DNA of 25,561 bases from Bacteroidales bacterium (GTDB taxonomy: Bacteria; Bacteroidota; Bacteroidia; Bacteroidales; Bacteroidaceae). This document shows positions 15,449 through 23,147 of this stretch, one piece after another. Numbering within the stretch: position 1 is the stretch's first letter; each line of letters opens with the position of its first letter. The position numbers were made by a program, and so were the translations under genes. Where the stretch lies: the NCBI GenBank assembly GCA_004556745.1, contig SFFY01000032.1:1-25561 (forward strand), in the 5' to 3' direction. A model generated the notes under the pieces. The model saw nothing but the letters and a program-made list of their open reading frames with translations, was not told the DNA's origin and made no database searches.

Positions 15449-15531
15449 CAAAGCAAAGCATGCTCTATTGCTTATAGAGTTGCCATAAAGCATTTCCCGC
15501 CAATTATATAACGTAATATTATTCCGTGATT

Positions 15532-15708
15532 ATGTCATTAGGCGATAAAATTCTAATCTCACCAGACTTAACCCAATCAAGTGGTTGGGTGGAAGGCACG
15601 ATTATCGAAATGGAAGAAAACTCATTTGTCGGAACTGTAATTTCGGCACAAACTCCCGATGGAAATATTTTCTTCGGCAGACAGGAATCTTTTAGAAAAG
15701 CACAGTAA
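15532..15708 (+). CDS. Small conserved-looking protein, 58 residues
   Basis: The frame encodes a 58-residue protein beginning MSLGDKILISPDL and ending FFGRQESFRKAQ. It has no membrane segment or signal peptide and alternates hydrophobic strands with Gly and Asp turns (SSGWVEGTIIEMEEN, FVGTVISAQTPDG, IFFGR), which suggests a small all-beta, SH3/KOW-like barrel. The good promoter upstream and the even, protein-like composition in otherwise AT-rich noncoding DNA support a real gene. I chose the ATG at 15532 over an in-frame GTG two codons earlier. The function is not recognised. It lies upstream of the tRNA, which has its own promoter. Confidence 0.7.
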   Translation: MSLGDKILISPDLTQSSGWVEGTIIEMEENSFVGTVISAQTPDGNIFFGRQESFRKAQ

Positions 15709-15763
15709 TCGCATATTTTTCTCCCCAAAAACCACTTTTATCAGCAAAAAAGCAGGCAATGCC

Positions 15764-15794
15764 TTTGCCAATTCAAAACAAAAGCATAATTTTG
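15764..15794 (+). promoter_or_regulatory. Promoter of the tRNA gene
   Basis: TTTG (15764-15767), 19 bases, then TAATTTTG (15787-15794) predicts a start near 15801, about 28 bases before the mature tRNA end. Confidence 0.65.
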
Positions 15795-15828
15795 CACCGC
15801 AAAACGGCGGAAACGCCTACATAAACGC

Positions 15829-15902
15829 GGCGCGATAGCTCAGCTGGTTAGAGCGCATGATTCATAATCATGAGGTCCCTGGTTCAATCCCTGGTCGCGC
15901 TA
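15829..15902 (+). tRNA. tRNA with anticodon CAT (elongator Met, or Ile2)
   Basis: A full cloverleaf is visible. The acceptor stem is GGCGCGA/TCGCGCT (15829-15835 with 15895-15901, a G-U at the first pair), the D stem is GCTC/GAGC, and the anticodon stem is CATGA/TCATG around the loop TTCATAA, with CAT at 15863-15865. The variable loop is AGGTC and the T arm is CCTGG-TTCAATC-CCTGG. The discriminator is A15902, and CCA is not encoded. The anticodon stem lacks the three G-C pairs of an initiator. CAT could also mark an Ile tRNA modified to lysidine; sequence alone does not decide. The T stem has one U-U mismatch. Confidence 0.95.
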
Positions 15903-15911
15903 CAAACAAAC

Positions 15912-15941
15912 CGCCCCGACAAGCAAATGCCTGTCGGGGCG
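15912..15941. terminator. Bidirectional terminator between the tRNA and the regulator gene
   Basis: CGCCCCGACA (15912-15921) and its exact complement (15932-15941) form a 10-bp GC-rich stem with a 10-base loop. It is followed by ATTGTTTT on the + strand and by GGTTTGTTTGT on the - strand, so it can end both the tRNA transcript and the convergent regulator gene, whose stop is at 15954. Confidence 0.85.
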
Positions 15942-15953
15942 ATTGTTTTATGG

Positions 15954-17051
15954 TTATTTTTTGCGCACGCTTTGCAAATAATCGGGCAAAGAAAGGTTTT
16001 CGTAACGCTCGAAACAGCCGGCGGCTGTCTTGAGCGTGCGGAAGCCCACGCGGTCCACCTGCCGAAGGTCGGTGATTGCGCCCTCGTCTATCATCTTGCG
16101 CAGCTCCGCCACGCGGTAACGGCTGATGTATTCGTGGACATCGTTGTAACCCTGCGAGCGCAGGCATTGCAGCACGAGGTGGCGGTTGAAGCCGGAGAGG
16201 CGGCAAAGTTTATCGCGCGTGAAAAGCACGTCGGTAAAGGGCTTCTCCTTTTGCATGAGATATTCCAACGCCTCGAAACGCACAAAGTTGGCGCGGTTGA
16301 AGTCGTCTGTCTCGGAGATCGTGAGTTCTGCCTCCGTGGGCGGCGTTTCTATCTCGCGGATAACGGGATAGGACATAGAGTCGAGCACGGGGCGCATGAT
16401 TCTGAAGAAGAGAAACATGTTCACCGTGGTGAAAAGCAGGATATAAACCGTCAGCCCTATGAGGTTGAAATTGAGCGTGAGGATTACAAAGAAGACGCTC
16501 ACGATGCCCAACGCCGCGCCGTAGGCAATGAGGTCGCGCGGCAACTCGAACCGGCGCATCAGGCGGTGGGGCAAGAAAAAGATGTTGGCAATGTAGTAGC
16601 CCGAAAGTCCCAGGGCGGCGAAGCGCAGCAGAATATCGCCGCTGAGGAGGTATTGCCCCACATCACTCAGTTCGTACACGCGGGCAAAGCCGCTGCCGAG
16701 TAGCGCACCCAATATATATATAAATATGAGTGCCAACGCCGGCGCGGCGTATTTCCACATTCTGCCCCATTGCAGGTAGCCGGGCATGCACAGCCCCAAG
16801 GGATAGATACTTTGCAGGTAGGAGCAGGCGAGCAGGTAGATGAGCAAAGCGGGGTGGAGAAAGCCCAAAGAAGGGATTTCGCGGGTGAAGACGAAGAAGA
16901 GCGCGCCGCAATACATCAGGCAGATAAGGAGCATAATCCATGCCTGCGACAGATAGTTGACGCTGCGCCGCGCAAAGCGGAACATCACAAGGCTCATCAT
17001 CAGGTGAGCCGTGGCGGCAAACTCTATGGTAACGATTGTAAGTGTGTGCAT
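15954..17051 (-). CDS. Membrane-bound AraC-type regulator, seven TM plus HTH
   Basis: This 365-residue protein begins with seven predicted membrane helices (about 4-24, 36-55, 63-85, 101-119, 140-160, 173-193 and 197-217) and has no signal peptide. A linker (about 220-272) leads to a C-terminal AraC-like DNA-binding domain (about 273-363), with two helix-turn-helix units: FTRDKLCRLSGFNRHLVLQCLR (277-298), and a second around 325-350 ending in GCFERYENLSLPDYLQ. This layout would let a membrane signal act directly on DNA at the inner membrane. It is transcribed away from the acyltransferase pair across a 112-base spacer holding a 14-bp palindrome, so it is a good candidate to control them. The ligand is unknown. 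Confidence 0.85.
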   Translation of the reverse strand: MHTLTIVTIEFAATAHLMMSLVMFRFARRSVNYLSQAWIMLLICLMYCGALFFVFTREIPSLGFLHPALLIYLLACSYLQSIYPLGLCMPGYLQWGRMWKYAAPALALIFIYILGALLGSGFARVYELSDVGQYLLSGDILLRFAALGLSGYYIANIFFLPHRLMRRFELPRDLIAYGAALGIVSVFFVILTLNFNLIGLTVYILLFTTVNMFLFFRIMRPVLDSMSYPVIREIETPPTEAELTISETDDFNRANFVRFEALEYLMQKEKPFTDVLFTRDKLCRLSGFNRHLVLQCLRSQGYNDVHEYISRYRVAELRKMIDEGAITDLRQVDRVGFRTLKTAAGCFERYENLSLPDYLQSVRKK

Positions 17052-17078
17052 CGGGAGGAATGAGCGTTAGATTAGAAG

Positions 17079-17086
17079 CAAATTTA
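17079..17086 (-). promoter_or_regulatory. -7 promoter box for the membrane regulator
   Basis: On the - strand this reads TAAATTTG, a match to TAnnTTTG, about 28 bases above the start codon at 17051. The palindrome at 17099-17112 covers its upstream (-33) region. Confidence 0.5.
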
Positions 17087-17098
17087 TTAAAATCTTTT

Positions 17099-17112
17099 TT
17101 TCTTATAAGAAA
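17099..17112. promoter_or_regulatory. 14-bp palindrome, candidate shared operator
   Basis: TTTCTTATAAGAAA is a perfect palindrome midway between two divergent -7 boxes (17079-17086 on the - strand and 17132-17139 on the + strand). A bound protein would cover the upstream promoter regions of both the regulator and the acyltransferase genes. The core resembles the CTTATAGGA motif repeated in other spacers. Confidence 0.5.
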
Positions 17113-17131
17113 GTTGTAGGAAATTTATTAG

Positions 17132-17139
17132 TACTTTTG
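17132..17139 (+). promoter_or_regulatory. -7 promoter box for the acyltransferase pair
   Basis: TACTTTTG matches TAnnTTTG and predicts a start near 17145, about 19 bases before the ATG at 17164. A TTG at 17114-17116 is only 15 bases upstream, shorter than the usual 19-21, so the -33 contact is doubtful. Confidence 0.5.
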
Positions 17140-17163
17140 CAAAAGTTTTGACTAATAGGTAGA

Positions 17164-17988
17164 ATGGACAGCAAAGTCTTCACGATAGATATTGATGAAA
17201 TAGTGCGCGGCAAGGCGGGCGCAAAGGCGCGGTTCGTGCCGCGCTTCGTGCTGTCGTGGCTCAAGCGCATCATCCATCAGGACGAGGTGAACGAGTTCAT
17301 TCTCGGCGAGGGCGACAAGCAGGGCATGCCTTGGCTGGACGACTGCATGGAATATCTCGGCACGAAGCTCAACGTGAAAGGGCTTGAAAACCTGCCCGAC
17401 GATAGCGACGGCCGCCTTTTCACCTTCGTCTCCAACCACCCGCTCGGCGGACCCGACGGCGTGGCGCTCGGCCATTTGCTGGGACACCGCTACGACGGGC
17501 GCATCAAATATCTCGTAAACGACCTTCTGATGAACCTGCACGGCCTTGCGCCGTTCTTCGTGCCTATCAACAAGACGGGCAAGCAGAGCCGCAACTTCCC
17601 GCAACTGGTGGAGGCGGTGTTCAACAGTCCGAACCATATCATCATGTTCCCCGCCGGACTTTGCTCGCGCCGCATCAACGGACAAATCCACGACCTGCCC
17701 TGGCAAAAGACATTCATCACGAAGAGCGTGGAGACGCGGCGCGACATCGTGCCCATACGCTTCGACGGGCGCAACTCGGATTTCTTCTACCGCATCGCGA
17801 ACGTAGGCAAGCGGTTGGGACTGAAATTCAACATCGCCATGCTCTATCTCGTGGACGAACTTTACAAGAACCGCGGCAAAACGTTCAACGTGACCATTGG
17901 CAAACCTATTCCCTACTCTACTTTCGACAAAAGCCGCAAGCCACAGGATTGGGCGGCGTACGTTGAAGACATTGTTTATAAGTTATAG
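17164..17988 (+). CDS. PlsC-type acyltransferase, GlsA-like (glycine lipid O-acyltransferase)
   Basis: This 274-residue protein belongs to the lysophospholipid-acyltransferase (PlsC) family. SNHPLGGPDG (90-99) carries the catalytic His92 and Asp98; the gap is five residues instead of the canonical four, which I take as normal for this subgroup. The phosphate/acceptor block FVPINKTGKQSR (132-143) and FPAGLCSRR (162-170, in place of PEGTRS) follow. In Bacteroides thetaiotaomicron a PlsC-like protein, GlsA, beside the N-acyltransferase GlsB, adds the ester-linked fatty acid to N-acyl-3-hydroxyacyl-glycine to make glycine lipids. The GlsB-like gene follows here 66 bases downstream, which supports the same role. 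A simple phosphatidic-acid acyltransferase remains possible. Confidence 0.8.
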   Translation: MDSKVFTIDIDEIVRGKAGAKARFVPRFVLSWLKRIIHQDEVNEFILGEGDKQGMPWLDDCMEYLGTKLNVKGLENLPDDSDGRLFTFVSNHPLGGPDGVALGHLLGHRYDGRIKYLVNDLLMNLHGLAPFFVPINKTGKQSRNFPQLVEAVFNSPNHIIMFPAGLCSRRINGQIHDLPWQKTFITKSVETRRDIVPIRFDGRNSDFFYRIANVGKRLGLKFNIAMLYLVDELYKNRGKTFNVTIGKPIPYSTFDKSRKPQDWAAYVEDIVYKL

Positions 17989-18022
17989 TAAACGAGTTGA
18001 CGAGTAGACAAGTAAACGAGTA
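17986..18022. repeat. Octamer repeat tract (ACRAGTNN), copy 4
   Basis: Four to five units of the octamer seen near ribBA fill the start of the 66-base gap between the two acyltransferase genes, beginning right at the stop codon of the first. Confidence 0.8.
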
Positions 18023-18054
18023 GCAAACAGAACAGTAAAAAAGCCCCTTTATAT

Positions 18055-19035
18055 ATGCTCCCTATAATTGCTCCCATAGACCGCGACTTGCTGGCGGCAG
18101 AGCTTACGCCCGAGCGGCGGTTGCGTGCCACCAATAAGGCAGGCAACGAAATCTATGTGTTCAAAGCCGACGAAGCCCCCAACGCCATGCGCGAAGTGGG
18201 ACGCTTGCGCGAAATTGCCTTCCGCGCAGCCGGCGGCGGAACGGGAAAGGACTGCGACATCGACGAGTTCGACGGCGGCGAAACGCCTTACTACCAGCTG
18301 ATTGTTTGGAGTCCCGAAGACCGCCAAATCTTGGGCGGCTACCGCTTCCTGCCTGGCAGGGAGATGAAGCTCAACGCCGAGGGGCAGCCCATGCTCGCCA
18401 CGACGCACATGTTTCACTTCTCGCAGGAGTTTATCGATACCTACCTGCGCGACACGGTGGAGCTGGGCCGCTCGTTCGTGACGCTCGAATACCAGAGCAC
18501 GCGCCTTTTGAGCAAGGGGCTATTCGCGCTCGACAACCTTTGGGACGGCCTCGGCGCGCTCACAGTAGTCATTCCGGGACTAAAATACTTTTTCGGCAAG
18601 ATGACGATGTACCCGTCGTTCAACCGCCCCGCCCGCGACATGATCCTCTATTTTCTCAAAAAGCACTTCGGCGACAAGGACGGGCTGGTAACGCCGCTCA
18701 CACCGCTGACCATCGACACGCCGGAGGAGGAGTTGCAGGCCATTTTCGTGGAAGATGACTTCAAGAGCGACTACCGCATTCTCAACACGGTCGTGCGCCG
18801 CCTCGGCTTCAACATTCCGCCGCTGGTGAACGCCTATATGGGCCTCAGCCCCACGATGCGCGTGTTCGGCACGGCCGTGAACCACGAGTTCGGCGACGTG
18901 GAGGAGACGGGCATCCTGATTGCCGTGAACGAGATTTTGGAAGAAAAGCGCATGCGCCACATCGACACCTTCGCTACGGAGCACCCCGAGAGCATGGAAA
19001 TGTTTGCCGACTTATTCCAAAAGAACGGCGATTAG
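18055..19035 (+). CDS. GNAT-fold N-acyltransferase, GlsB-like (glycine lipid synthesis)
   Basis: This 326-residue protein resembles the ornithine/glycine N-acyltransferase group (OlsB/GlsB, Acetyltransf_5-type). The GNAT-like core spans about 30-190: VFKADEAPNAMREVGRLREIAFR (35-57), DIDEFDGGETPYYQLIVW (68-85), GGYRFLPG (94-101) and VELGRSFV (135-142). A C-terminal extension contains LSPTMRVFGTAVNHEFGDVEETG (264-286). In B. thetaiotaomicron GlsB transfers a 3-hydroxyacyl group from acyl carrier protein to glycine, giving N-acylglycine (commendamide), which GlsA then acylates. The upstream neighbour is the PlsC-type partner, so the pair probably makes glycine lipids; ornithine as acceptor cannot be excluded from sequence. 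Confidence 0.82.
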   Translation: MLPIIAPIDRDLLAAELTPERRLRATNKAGNEIYVFKADEAPNAMREVGRLREIAFRAAGGGTGKDCDIDEFDGGETPYYQLIVWSPEDRQILGGYRFLPGREMKLNAEGQPMLATTHMFHFSQEFIDTYLRDTVELGRSFVTLEYQSTRLLSKGLFALDNLWDGLGALTVVIPGLKYFFGKMTMYPSFNRPARDMILYFLKKHFGDKDGLVTPLTPLTIDTPEEELQAIFVEDDFKSDYRILNTVVRRLGFNIPPLVNAYMGLSPTMRVFGTAVNHEFGDVEETGILIAVNEILEEKRMRHIDTFATEHPESMEMFADLFQKNGD

Positions 19036-19075
19036 AGGCGGCTTCCTATATTTTGAATTTTCAATATAATATTAT

Positions 19076-20836
19076 ATGTATAGAACAAAGACTTGCGGAG
19101 AACTCCGTATAAATAATGTCGGCGAGACCGTGACGCTTGCCGGCTGGGTGCAGCGCGTGCGCAAGATGGGCGGCATGACGTTTGTCGACCTGCGCGACCG
19201 CTACGGCATCACGCAACTCGTGTTTAACGAAGAGACCAACGCCGAACTTTGCGCACAGGCCAACAAACTTGGGCGCGAATACGTTATCCAAGTGATTGGC
19301 ACCGTGGGCGAACGCTACTCTAAGAACGACAAGATGCCGACGGGCGACATTGAAATAACTGTGACCACGCTCACCGTGCTCAACGCCTCCGACGTGCCGC
19401 CCTTCACCATTGAAGAAAACACCGACGGCGGCGACGAACTGCGCATGAAGTACCGCTATCTCGACCTACGCCGCGAAGTGGTGCGCCGCAACCTGGAACT
19501 GCGCCATAAGTTCTGCCTCGCCGTGCGCCATTTCCTTGATGAGAAAGGCTTTCTCGAAATTGAAACGCCGGTGCTCGTAGGTTCTACGCCGGAAGGTGCG
19601 CGCGACTTCATCGTCCCCTCGCGCATGAACCCCGGACAGTTCTACGCCCTGCCGCAGAGCCCGCAGACGCTCAAGCAGCTGCTCATGGTGGCAGGCATGG
19701 ACCGCTATTTCCAAATCGTGAAATGCTTCCGCGACGAAGACCTCCGCGCTGACCGCCAGCCGGAATTCACGCAGATTGACTGCGAAATGAGTTTTGTGGA
19801 GCAGGACGATATTATCAATACTTTTGAGGAAATGGCCAAGTATCTCTTCAAAGAGGTGCGCGGCTACGACCTCGGCGATGCGCCTTTCCTGCGCCTGCCT
19901 TGGCACGAAGCGATGCGCCGCTTCGGCAGCGACAAGCCCGACATGCGCTTCGGCATGGAGTTCATCGAGGTGATGGACGTGCTGAAAGGCACTGGCGAGT
20001 TCGGCGTGTTCAACGAGGCAGCCTATATCGGCGCGATTGTGGCCGAAGGCTGCGCTTCCTATACGCGCAAGCAGTTGGACGAGCTGACTAACTTTGTGAA
20101 GTCGCCGCAAATCGGCGCGAAGGGCCTTGTTTACGCCCGCGTTGATGAGCAAGGCAATGTGAAGAGCTCCGTAGATAAGTTCTACGCACCCGAGGTGATG
20201 CAGCGCCTCAAAGAGTTTACCGGCGCAAAGCCCGGCGACCTTATCTTGATGATTTCGGGTCCCGACGCCATGAAGGCGCGCAAGCAACTCTGCGAGCTGC
20301 GCCTCGAAATGGGCAGCCGCCTCGGCCTGCGCGATAAGAATAAGTTTGCCCTGCTTTGGGTGGTTGACTTCCCGATGTTCGAGTGGAGCGAAGAAGAAGG
20401 CCGCCTCATGGCGATGCACCACCCGTTCACCTCACCGAAGCCCTGCGACATTCCGAAACTCGACACCGACCCCGCCTCCGTGCTTGCCGATGCCTACGAC
20501 ATGGTGTGCAACGGCGTGGAAGTGGGCGGCGGCAGCATCCGTATCCACGATGCAGAACTGCAAGCAAAGATATTCAAGACATTAGGTTTCACGCCGGAGC
20601 GCGCCAAGGAGCAGTTTGGCTTCCTGATGAACGCCTTCAAGTATGGCGCACCGCCCCACGGCGGCTTGGCTTACGGCCTCGACCGCTGGGTTTCGCTCTT
20701 CGCCGGCCTCGACAGCATTCGCGACTGCATCGCTTTCCCGAAGAACAACTCCGGCCGCGACGTGATGCTCGACGCGCCCTCTTTCGTGGACCAGAAACAG
20801 CTCGACGAACTGATGCTGGACATTGTGAAAGAATAA
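19076..20836 (+). CDS. aspS: Aspartyl-tRNA synthetase
   Basis: This 586-residue protein is a full bacterial-type class II synthetase that charges tRNA with aspartate. It has an N-terminal OB-fold anticodon-binding domain (about 1-110, with VTLAGWVQRVRKMGGMTFVDLRDR at 18-41). The catalytic core carries motif 2 (FRDEDLRADRQPEFTQ, about 220-235), an inserted GAD domain (about 290-410) and motif 3 (GLAYGLDRWVSLF, about 545-557). All key blocks look intact. It is 40 bases downstream of the GlsB-like gene and 224 bases upstream of uvrB; the latter gap carries a MITE-like element. Whether it also charges tRNA-Asn cannot be told from what is visible. Confidence 0.97.
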   Translation: MYRTKTCGELRINNVGETVTLAGWVQRVRKMGGMTFVDLRDRYGITQLVFNEETNAELCAQANKLGREYVIQVIGTVGERYSKNDKMPTGDIEITVTTLTVLNASDVPPFTIEENTDGGDELRMKYRYLDLRREVVRRNLELRHKFCLAVRHFLDEKGFLEIETPVLVGSTPEGARDFIVPSRMNPGQFYALPQSPQTLKQLLMVAGMDRYFQIVKCFRDEDLRADRQPEFTQIDCEMSFVEQDDIINTFEEMAKYLFKEVRGYDLGDAPFLRLPWHEAMRRFGSDKPDMRFGMEFIEVMDVLKGTGEFGVFNEAAYIGAIVAEGCASYTRKQLDELTNFVKSPQIGAKGLVYARVDEQGNVKSSVDKFYAPEVMQRLKEFTGAKPGDLILMISGPDAMKARKQLCELRLEMGSRLGLRDKNKFALLWVVDFPMFEWSEEEGRLMAMHHPFTSPKPCDIPKLDTDPASVLADAYDMVCNGVEVGGGSIRIHDAELQAKIFKTLGFTPERAKEQFGFLMNAFKYGAPPHGGLAYGLDRWVSLFAGLDSIRDCIAFPKNNSGRDVMLDAPSFVDQKQLDELMLDIVKE

Positions 20837-20896
20837 ATTATTAACGCGGTGGTTGAATTATTCAACTTCGTTGGATTTGCTATTAAGGTCTCACGA

Positions 20897-21055
20897 GTAG
20901 GGGCGTTTTGCAAAACGCCCGCCGTGTGCGCCGAATGGTAAAAATCAAAGAAGCAACCATTTACATAATGTCTGTGACGCTCGGCATAGCCTAAATAGTT
21001 GGGTTTTGCGCTCGTTTGCACGACATTGCCCGGGCGTTTTGCAAAACGCCCCTAC
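20897..21055. mobile_element. MITE-like element with 25-bp perfect terminal inverted repeats
   Basis: The first 25 bases (20897-20921) and the last 25 (21031-21055) are exact reverse complements. Each contains the perfect 20-bp palindrome GGGCGTTTTGCAAAACGCCC (20901-20920 and 21032-21051). The 109-base interior encodes nothing obvious. No clear target-site duplication is visible next to the ends. The right end lies five bases before the uvrB ATG, so the uvrB leader and probably its promoter are inside or across the element. Confidence 0.75.
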
Positions 21056-21060
21056 TTCAA

Positions 21061-23142
21061 ATGAACCGCTTTATCCTCCATTCAGCATATCAGCCCACGG
21101 GCGACCAGCCCGAAGCCATACAGCAACTTGTAGCAGGTGCGTCCTCCGGCGCACCTGCTCAGGTTTTGCTGGGCGTTACCGGGTCGGGCAAGACGTTTAC
21201 CATTGCCAACGTCATCGCCCAACTGGGCAAGCCCACGCTGGTACTTAGCCACAACAAGACGCTCGCGGCACAGCTTTACAGTGAGTTCAAGGGCTTTTTC
21301 CCTGAAAATGCGGTGGAGTATTACGTTTCGTATTACGATTATTATCAGCCCGAAGCCTATATCGCTTCCACAGATACTTATATAGAGAAAGACCTTGCCA
21401 TCAACGAGGACATCGACAAACTGCGCCTCGCCGCTACCTCCGCGCTGCTCTCGGGCCGCAAGGACGTGGTGGTGGTTTCGTCCGTCTCGTGCATTTACGG
21501 CATGGGCAACCCCTCTGCTTTCTACGAAAACGTTATAGAACTGAAAGTAGGGCGGCAACTTAGCCTCAACGAACTCCTGCGCCGCCTCGTGGCCAGCCTC
21601 TATTCGCGCAACGACGTTGCGCCCTCGGCGGGCAACTTCCGCGTCAAGGGCGACAGCGTGGACATTTACCTGGCCTACGCCGACGACATTATCCGCGTCA
21701 CATATTGGGGCGACGAAATCGACGGCATCGAGGAGATTGATGCCGAGAGCGGCGCGCGCATCGATGTTTTTGAAGAATATAAAATTTATCCCGCCAATCT
21801 TTTCCTTACCTCGAAAGATACGCAGGAACTTGCCATCCGGCAAATTCAGGACGACCTTGTGGCGCAAATCGCCGACTTTGAGGCCTGCGGCAAAACGCTC
21901 GAAGCAAAGCGACTGAAAGAGCGCGTGGAATACGACATCGAAATGATACGCGAACTGGGACATTGCAGCGGCATCGAAAACTATTCACGCTACTTCGACG
22001 GCCGCTCGCCAGGCACGCGCCCCTATTGCCTCCTGGACTTCTTTCCCGAGGACTTTCTCATCGTCATCGACGAGAGCCACGTGAGCGTGCCGCAGATACG
22101 CGCCATGTACGGCGGCGACCGCTCGCGCAAGGAGTCGCTCGTGAACTACGGCTTCCGTCTGCCCGCCGCCTTGGACAACCGCCCGCTCACCTTCGACGAG
22201 TTCCACGAGATGGCCAAGCAAGTGATTTACATCAGTGCCACGCCCGCCGACTACGAACTGCAAGAAAGCGAAGGCGTGGTGGTGGAACAGGTGATCCGTC
22301 CCACGGGACTGCTCGACCCGCCCATAGAGGTGCGCCCCACCGACCACCCCGTTGACGACCTGATGGAGGAAATCGCTAAAGCCTGCGAAGCAGACGAGCG
22401 CGTCTTGGTAACGACCCTGACCAAGCGCATGGCGGAGGAACTTACGGACTACCTTTTGAGGAACGGCATCTCCACGGCCTATATCCACAGCGACGTGGAC
22501 ACTTTGGAGCGCGTGCAGATTATGGAAGACCTGCGCCGGGGCATTTACAGCGTGCTTGTGGGCGTGAACCTTCTGCGCGAGGGTTTGGATTTGCCCGAGG
22601 TGGCTCTTGTGGCGGTGCTCGATGCCGACAAGGAGGGCTTCCTGCGCTCTGCCCGCTCGCTCACGCAAACGGCGGGACGCGCCGCCCGCAACGTGAACGG
22701 CCGCGTCATCTTCTACGCCAAGCAAATAACGCCGTCCATGCAGCAAACCATCGACGAAACGGAGCGCCGCCGCATGAAACAGCTGGCCTATAACGCCAAA
22801 CACGGCATCACGCCGCAGCAAATCAAGAAGTCGCTCGACAGCGCGTCCGACCTAACCTCTCTGCGCAAGCCCTCCGCCGCCAGCATGCAGACGCAGGCAC
22901 AGCACGGCGCGGCCGTATCGGTAAATCCCTACGCCCTACCCTCGGGCACCAAGTACACGGCAGCCGCAGAGGCGGAAGCCGCTTACGGCAAAAACAAGAA
23001 AAACGCTGCTGCGGAAACTCCGCAACAGCGTATCGAACGTTTGCAAAAAGAGATGAAAGCCGCCGCCGCCCGCTTCGATTTTATATTGGCGGCGCAGCTT
23101 AGAGATGAGATGATAAGATTATGTAAAGAGATTGAAGAATAA
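21061..23142 (+). CDS. uvrB: Excinuclease ABC subunit B
   Basis: UvrB is the damage-verifying helicase-like subunit of nucleotide excision repair, loaded by UvrA and cut with by UvrC. I start it at the ATG at 21061 (MNRFILHSAYQPTGDQPEAI), where UvrB proteins normally begin; the frame is open 15 codons further upstream, but that part is repeat sequence. The 693-residue protein shows Walker A GVTGSGKT (38-45), the damage-probing hairpin YYDYYQPEAYIAS (91-103), IDESHVS (Walker B), and the helicase motifs EGLDLPE and TQTAGRAARN. The C-terminal UVR motif (about 655-692) is preceded by a low-complexity Ala-rich linker. It is convergent with the HEPN/MNT pair, with 5 bases between the stops. Confidence 0.96.
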   Translation: MNRFILHSAYQPTGDQPEAIQQLVAGASSGAPAQVLLGVTGSGKTFTIANVIAQLGKPTLVLSHNKTLAAQLYSEFKGFFPENAVEYYVSYYDYYQPEAYIASTDTYIEKDLAINEDIDKLRLAATSALLSGRKDVVVVSSVSCIYGMGNPSAFYENVIELKVGRQLSLNELLRRLVASLYSRNDVAPSAGNFRVKGDSVDIYLAYADDIIRVTYWGDEIDGIEEIDAESGARIDVFEEYKIYPANLFLTSKDTQELAIRQIQDDLVAQIADFEACGKTLEAKRLKERVEYDIEMIRELGHCSGIENYSRYFDGRSPGTRPYCLLDFFPEDFLIVIDESHVSVPQIRAMYGGDRSRKESLVNYGFRLPAALDNRPLTFDEFHEMAKQVIYISATPADYELQESEGVVVEQVIRPTGLLDPPIEVRPTDHPVDDLMEEIAKACEADERVLVTTLTKRMAEELTDYLLRNGISTAYIHSDVDTLERVQIMEDLRRGIYSVLVGVNLLREGLDLPEVALVAVLDADKEGFLRSARSLTQTAGRAARNVNGRVIFYAKQITPSMQQTIDETERRRMKQLAYNAKHGITPQQIKKSLDSASDLTSLRKPSAASMQTQAQHGAAVSVNPYALPSGTKYTAAAEAEAAYGKNKKNAAAETPQQRIERLQKEMKAAAARFDFILAAQLRDEMIRLCKEIEE

Positions 23143-23147
23143 ACGCA

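Larger units (their letters stand above)
14784..15531. other. AT-rich intergenic region with repeats and promoters, no gene seen
   Basis: No convincing coding frame lies in these 748 bases. They contain the lptF/G -7 box (14843-14850), an orphan + strand promoter and terminator (14990-15069), two back-to-back blocks of 21- and 22-bp tandem repeats (15084-15212), more scattered copies of the same words (GCGTAAAAATT at about 15286), and the promoter of the small gene at 15532. Confidence 0.75.

Noticed and set aside
15829..15902. Initiator tRNA-fMet
   Set aside because: The anticodon stem is CATGA/TCATG, without the three consecutive G-C pairs of initiators, and the first pair is G-U and not a mismatch.
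21016..21060. Upstream start for uvrB
   Set aside because: These codons are in the MITE-like element, and UvrB proteins normally begin as at 21061.
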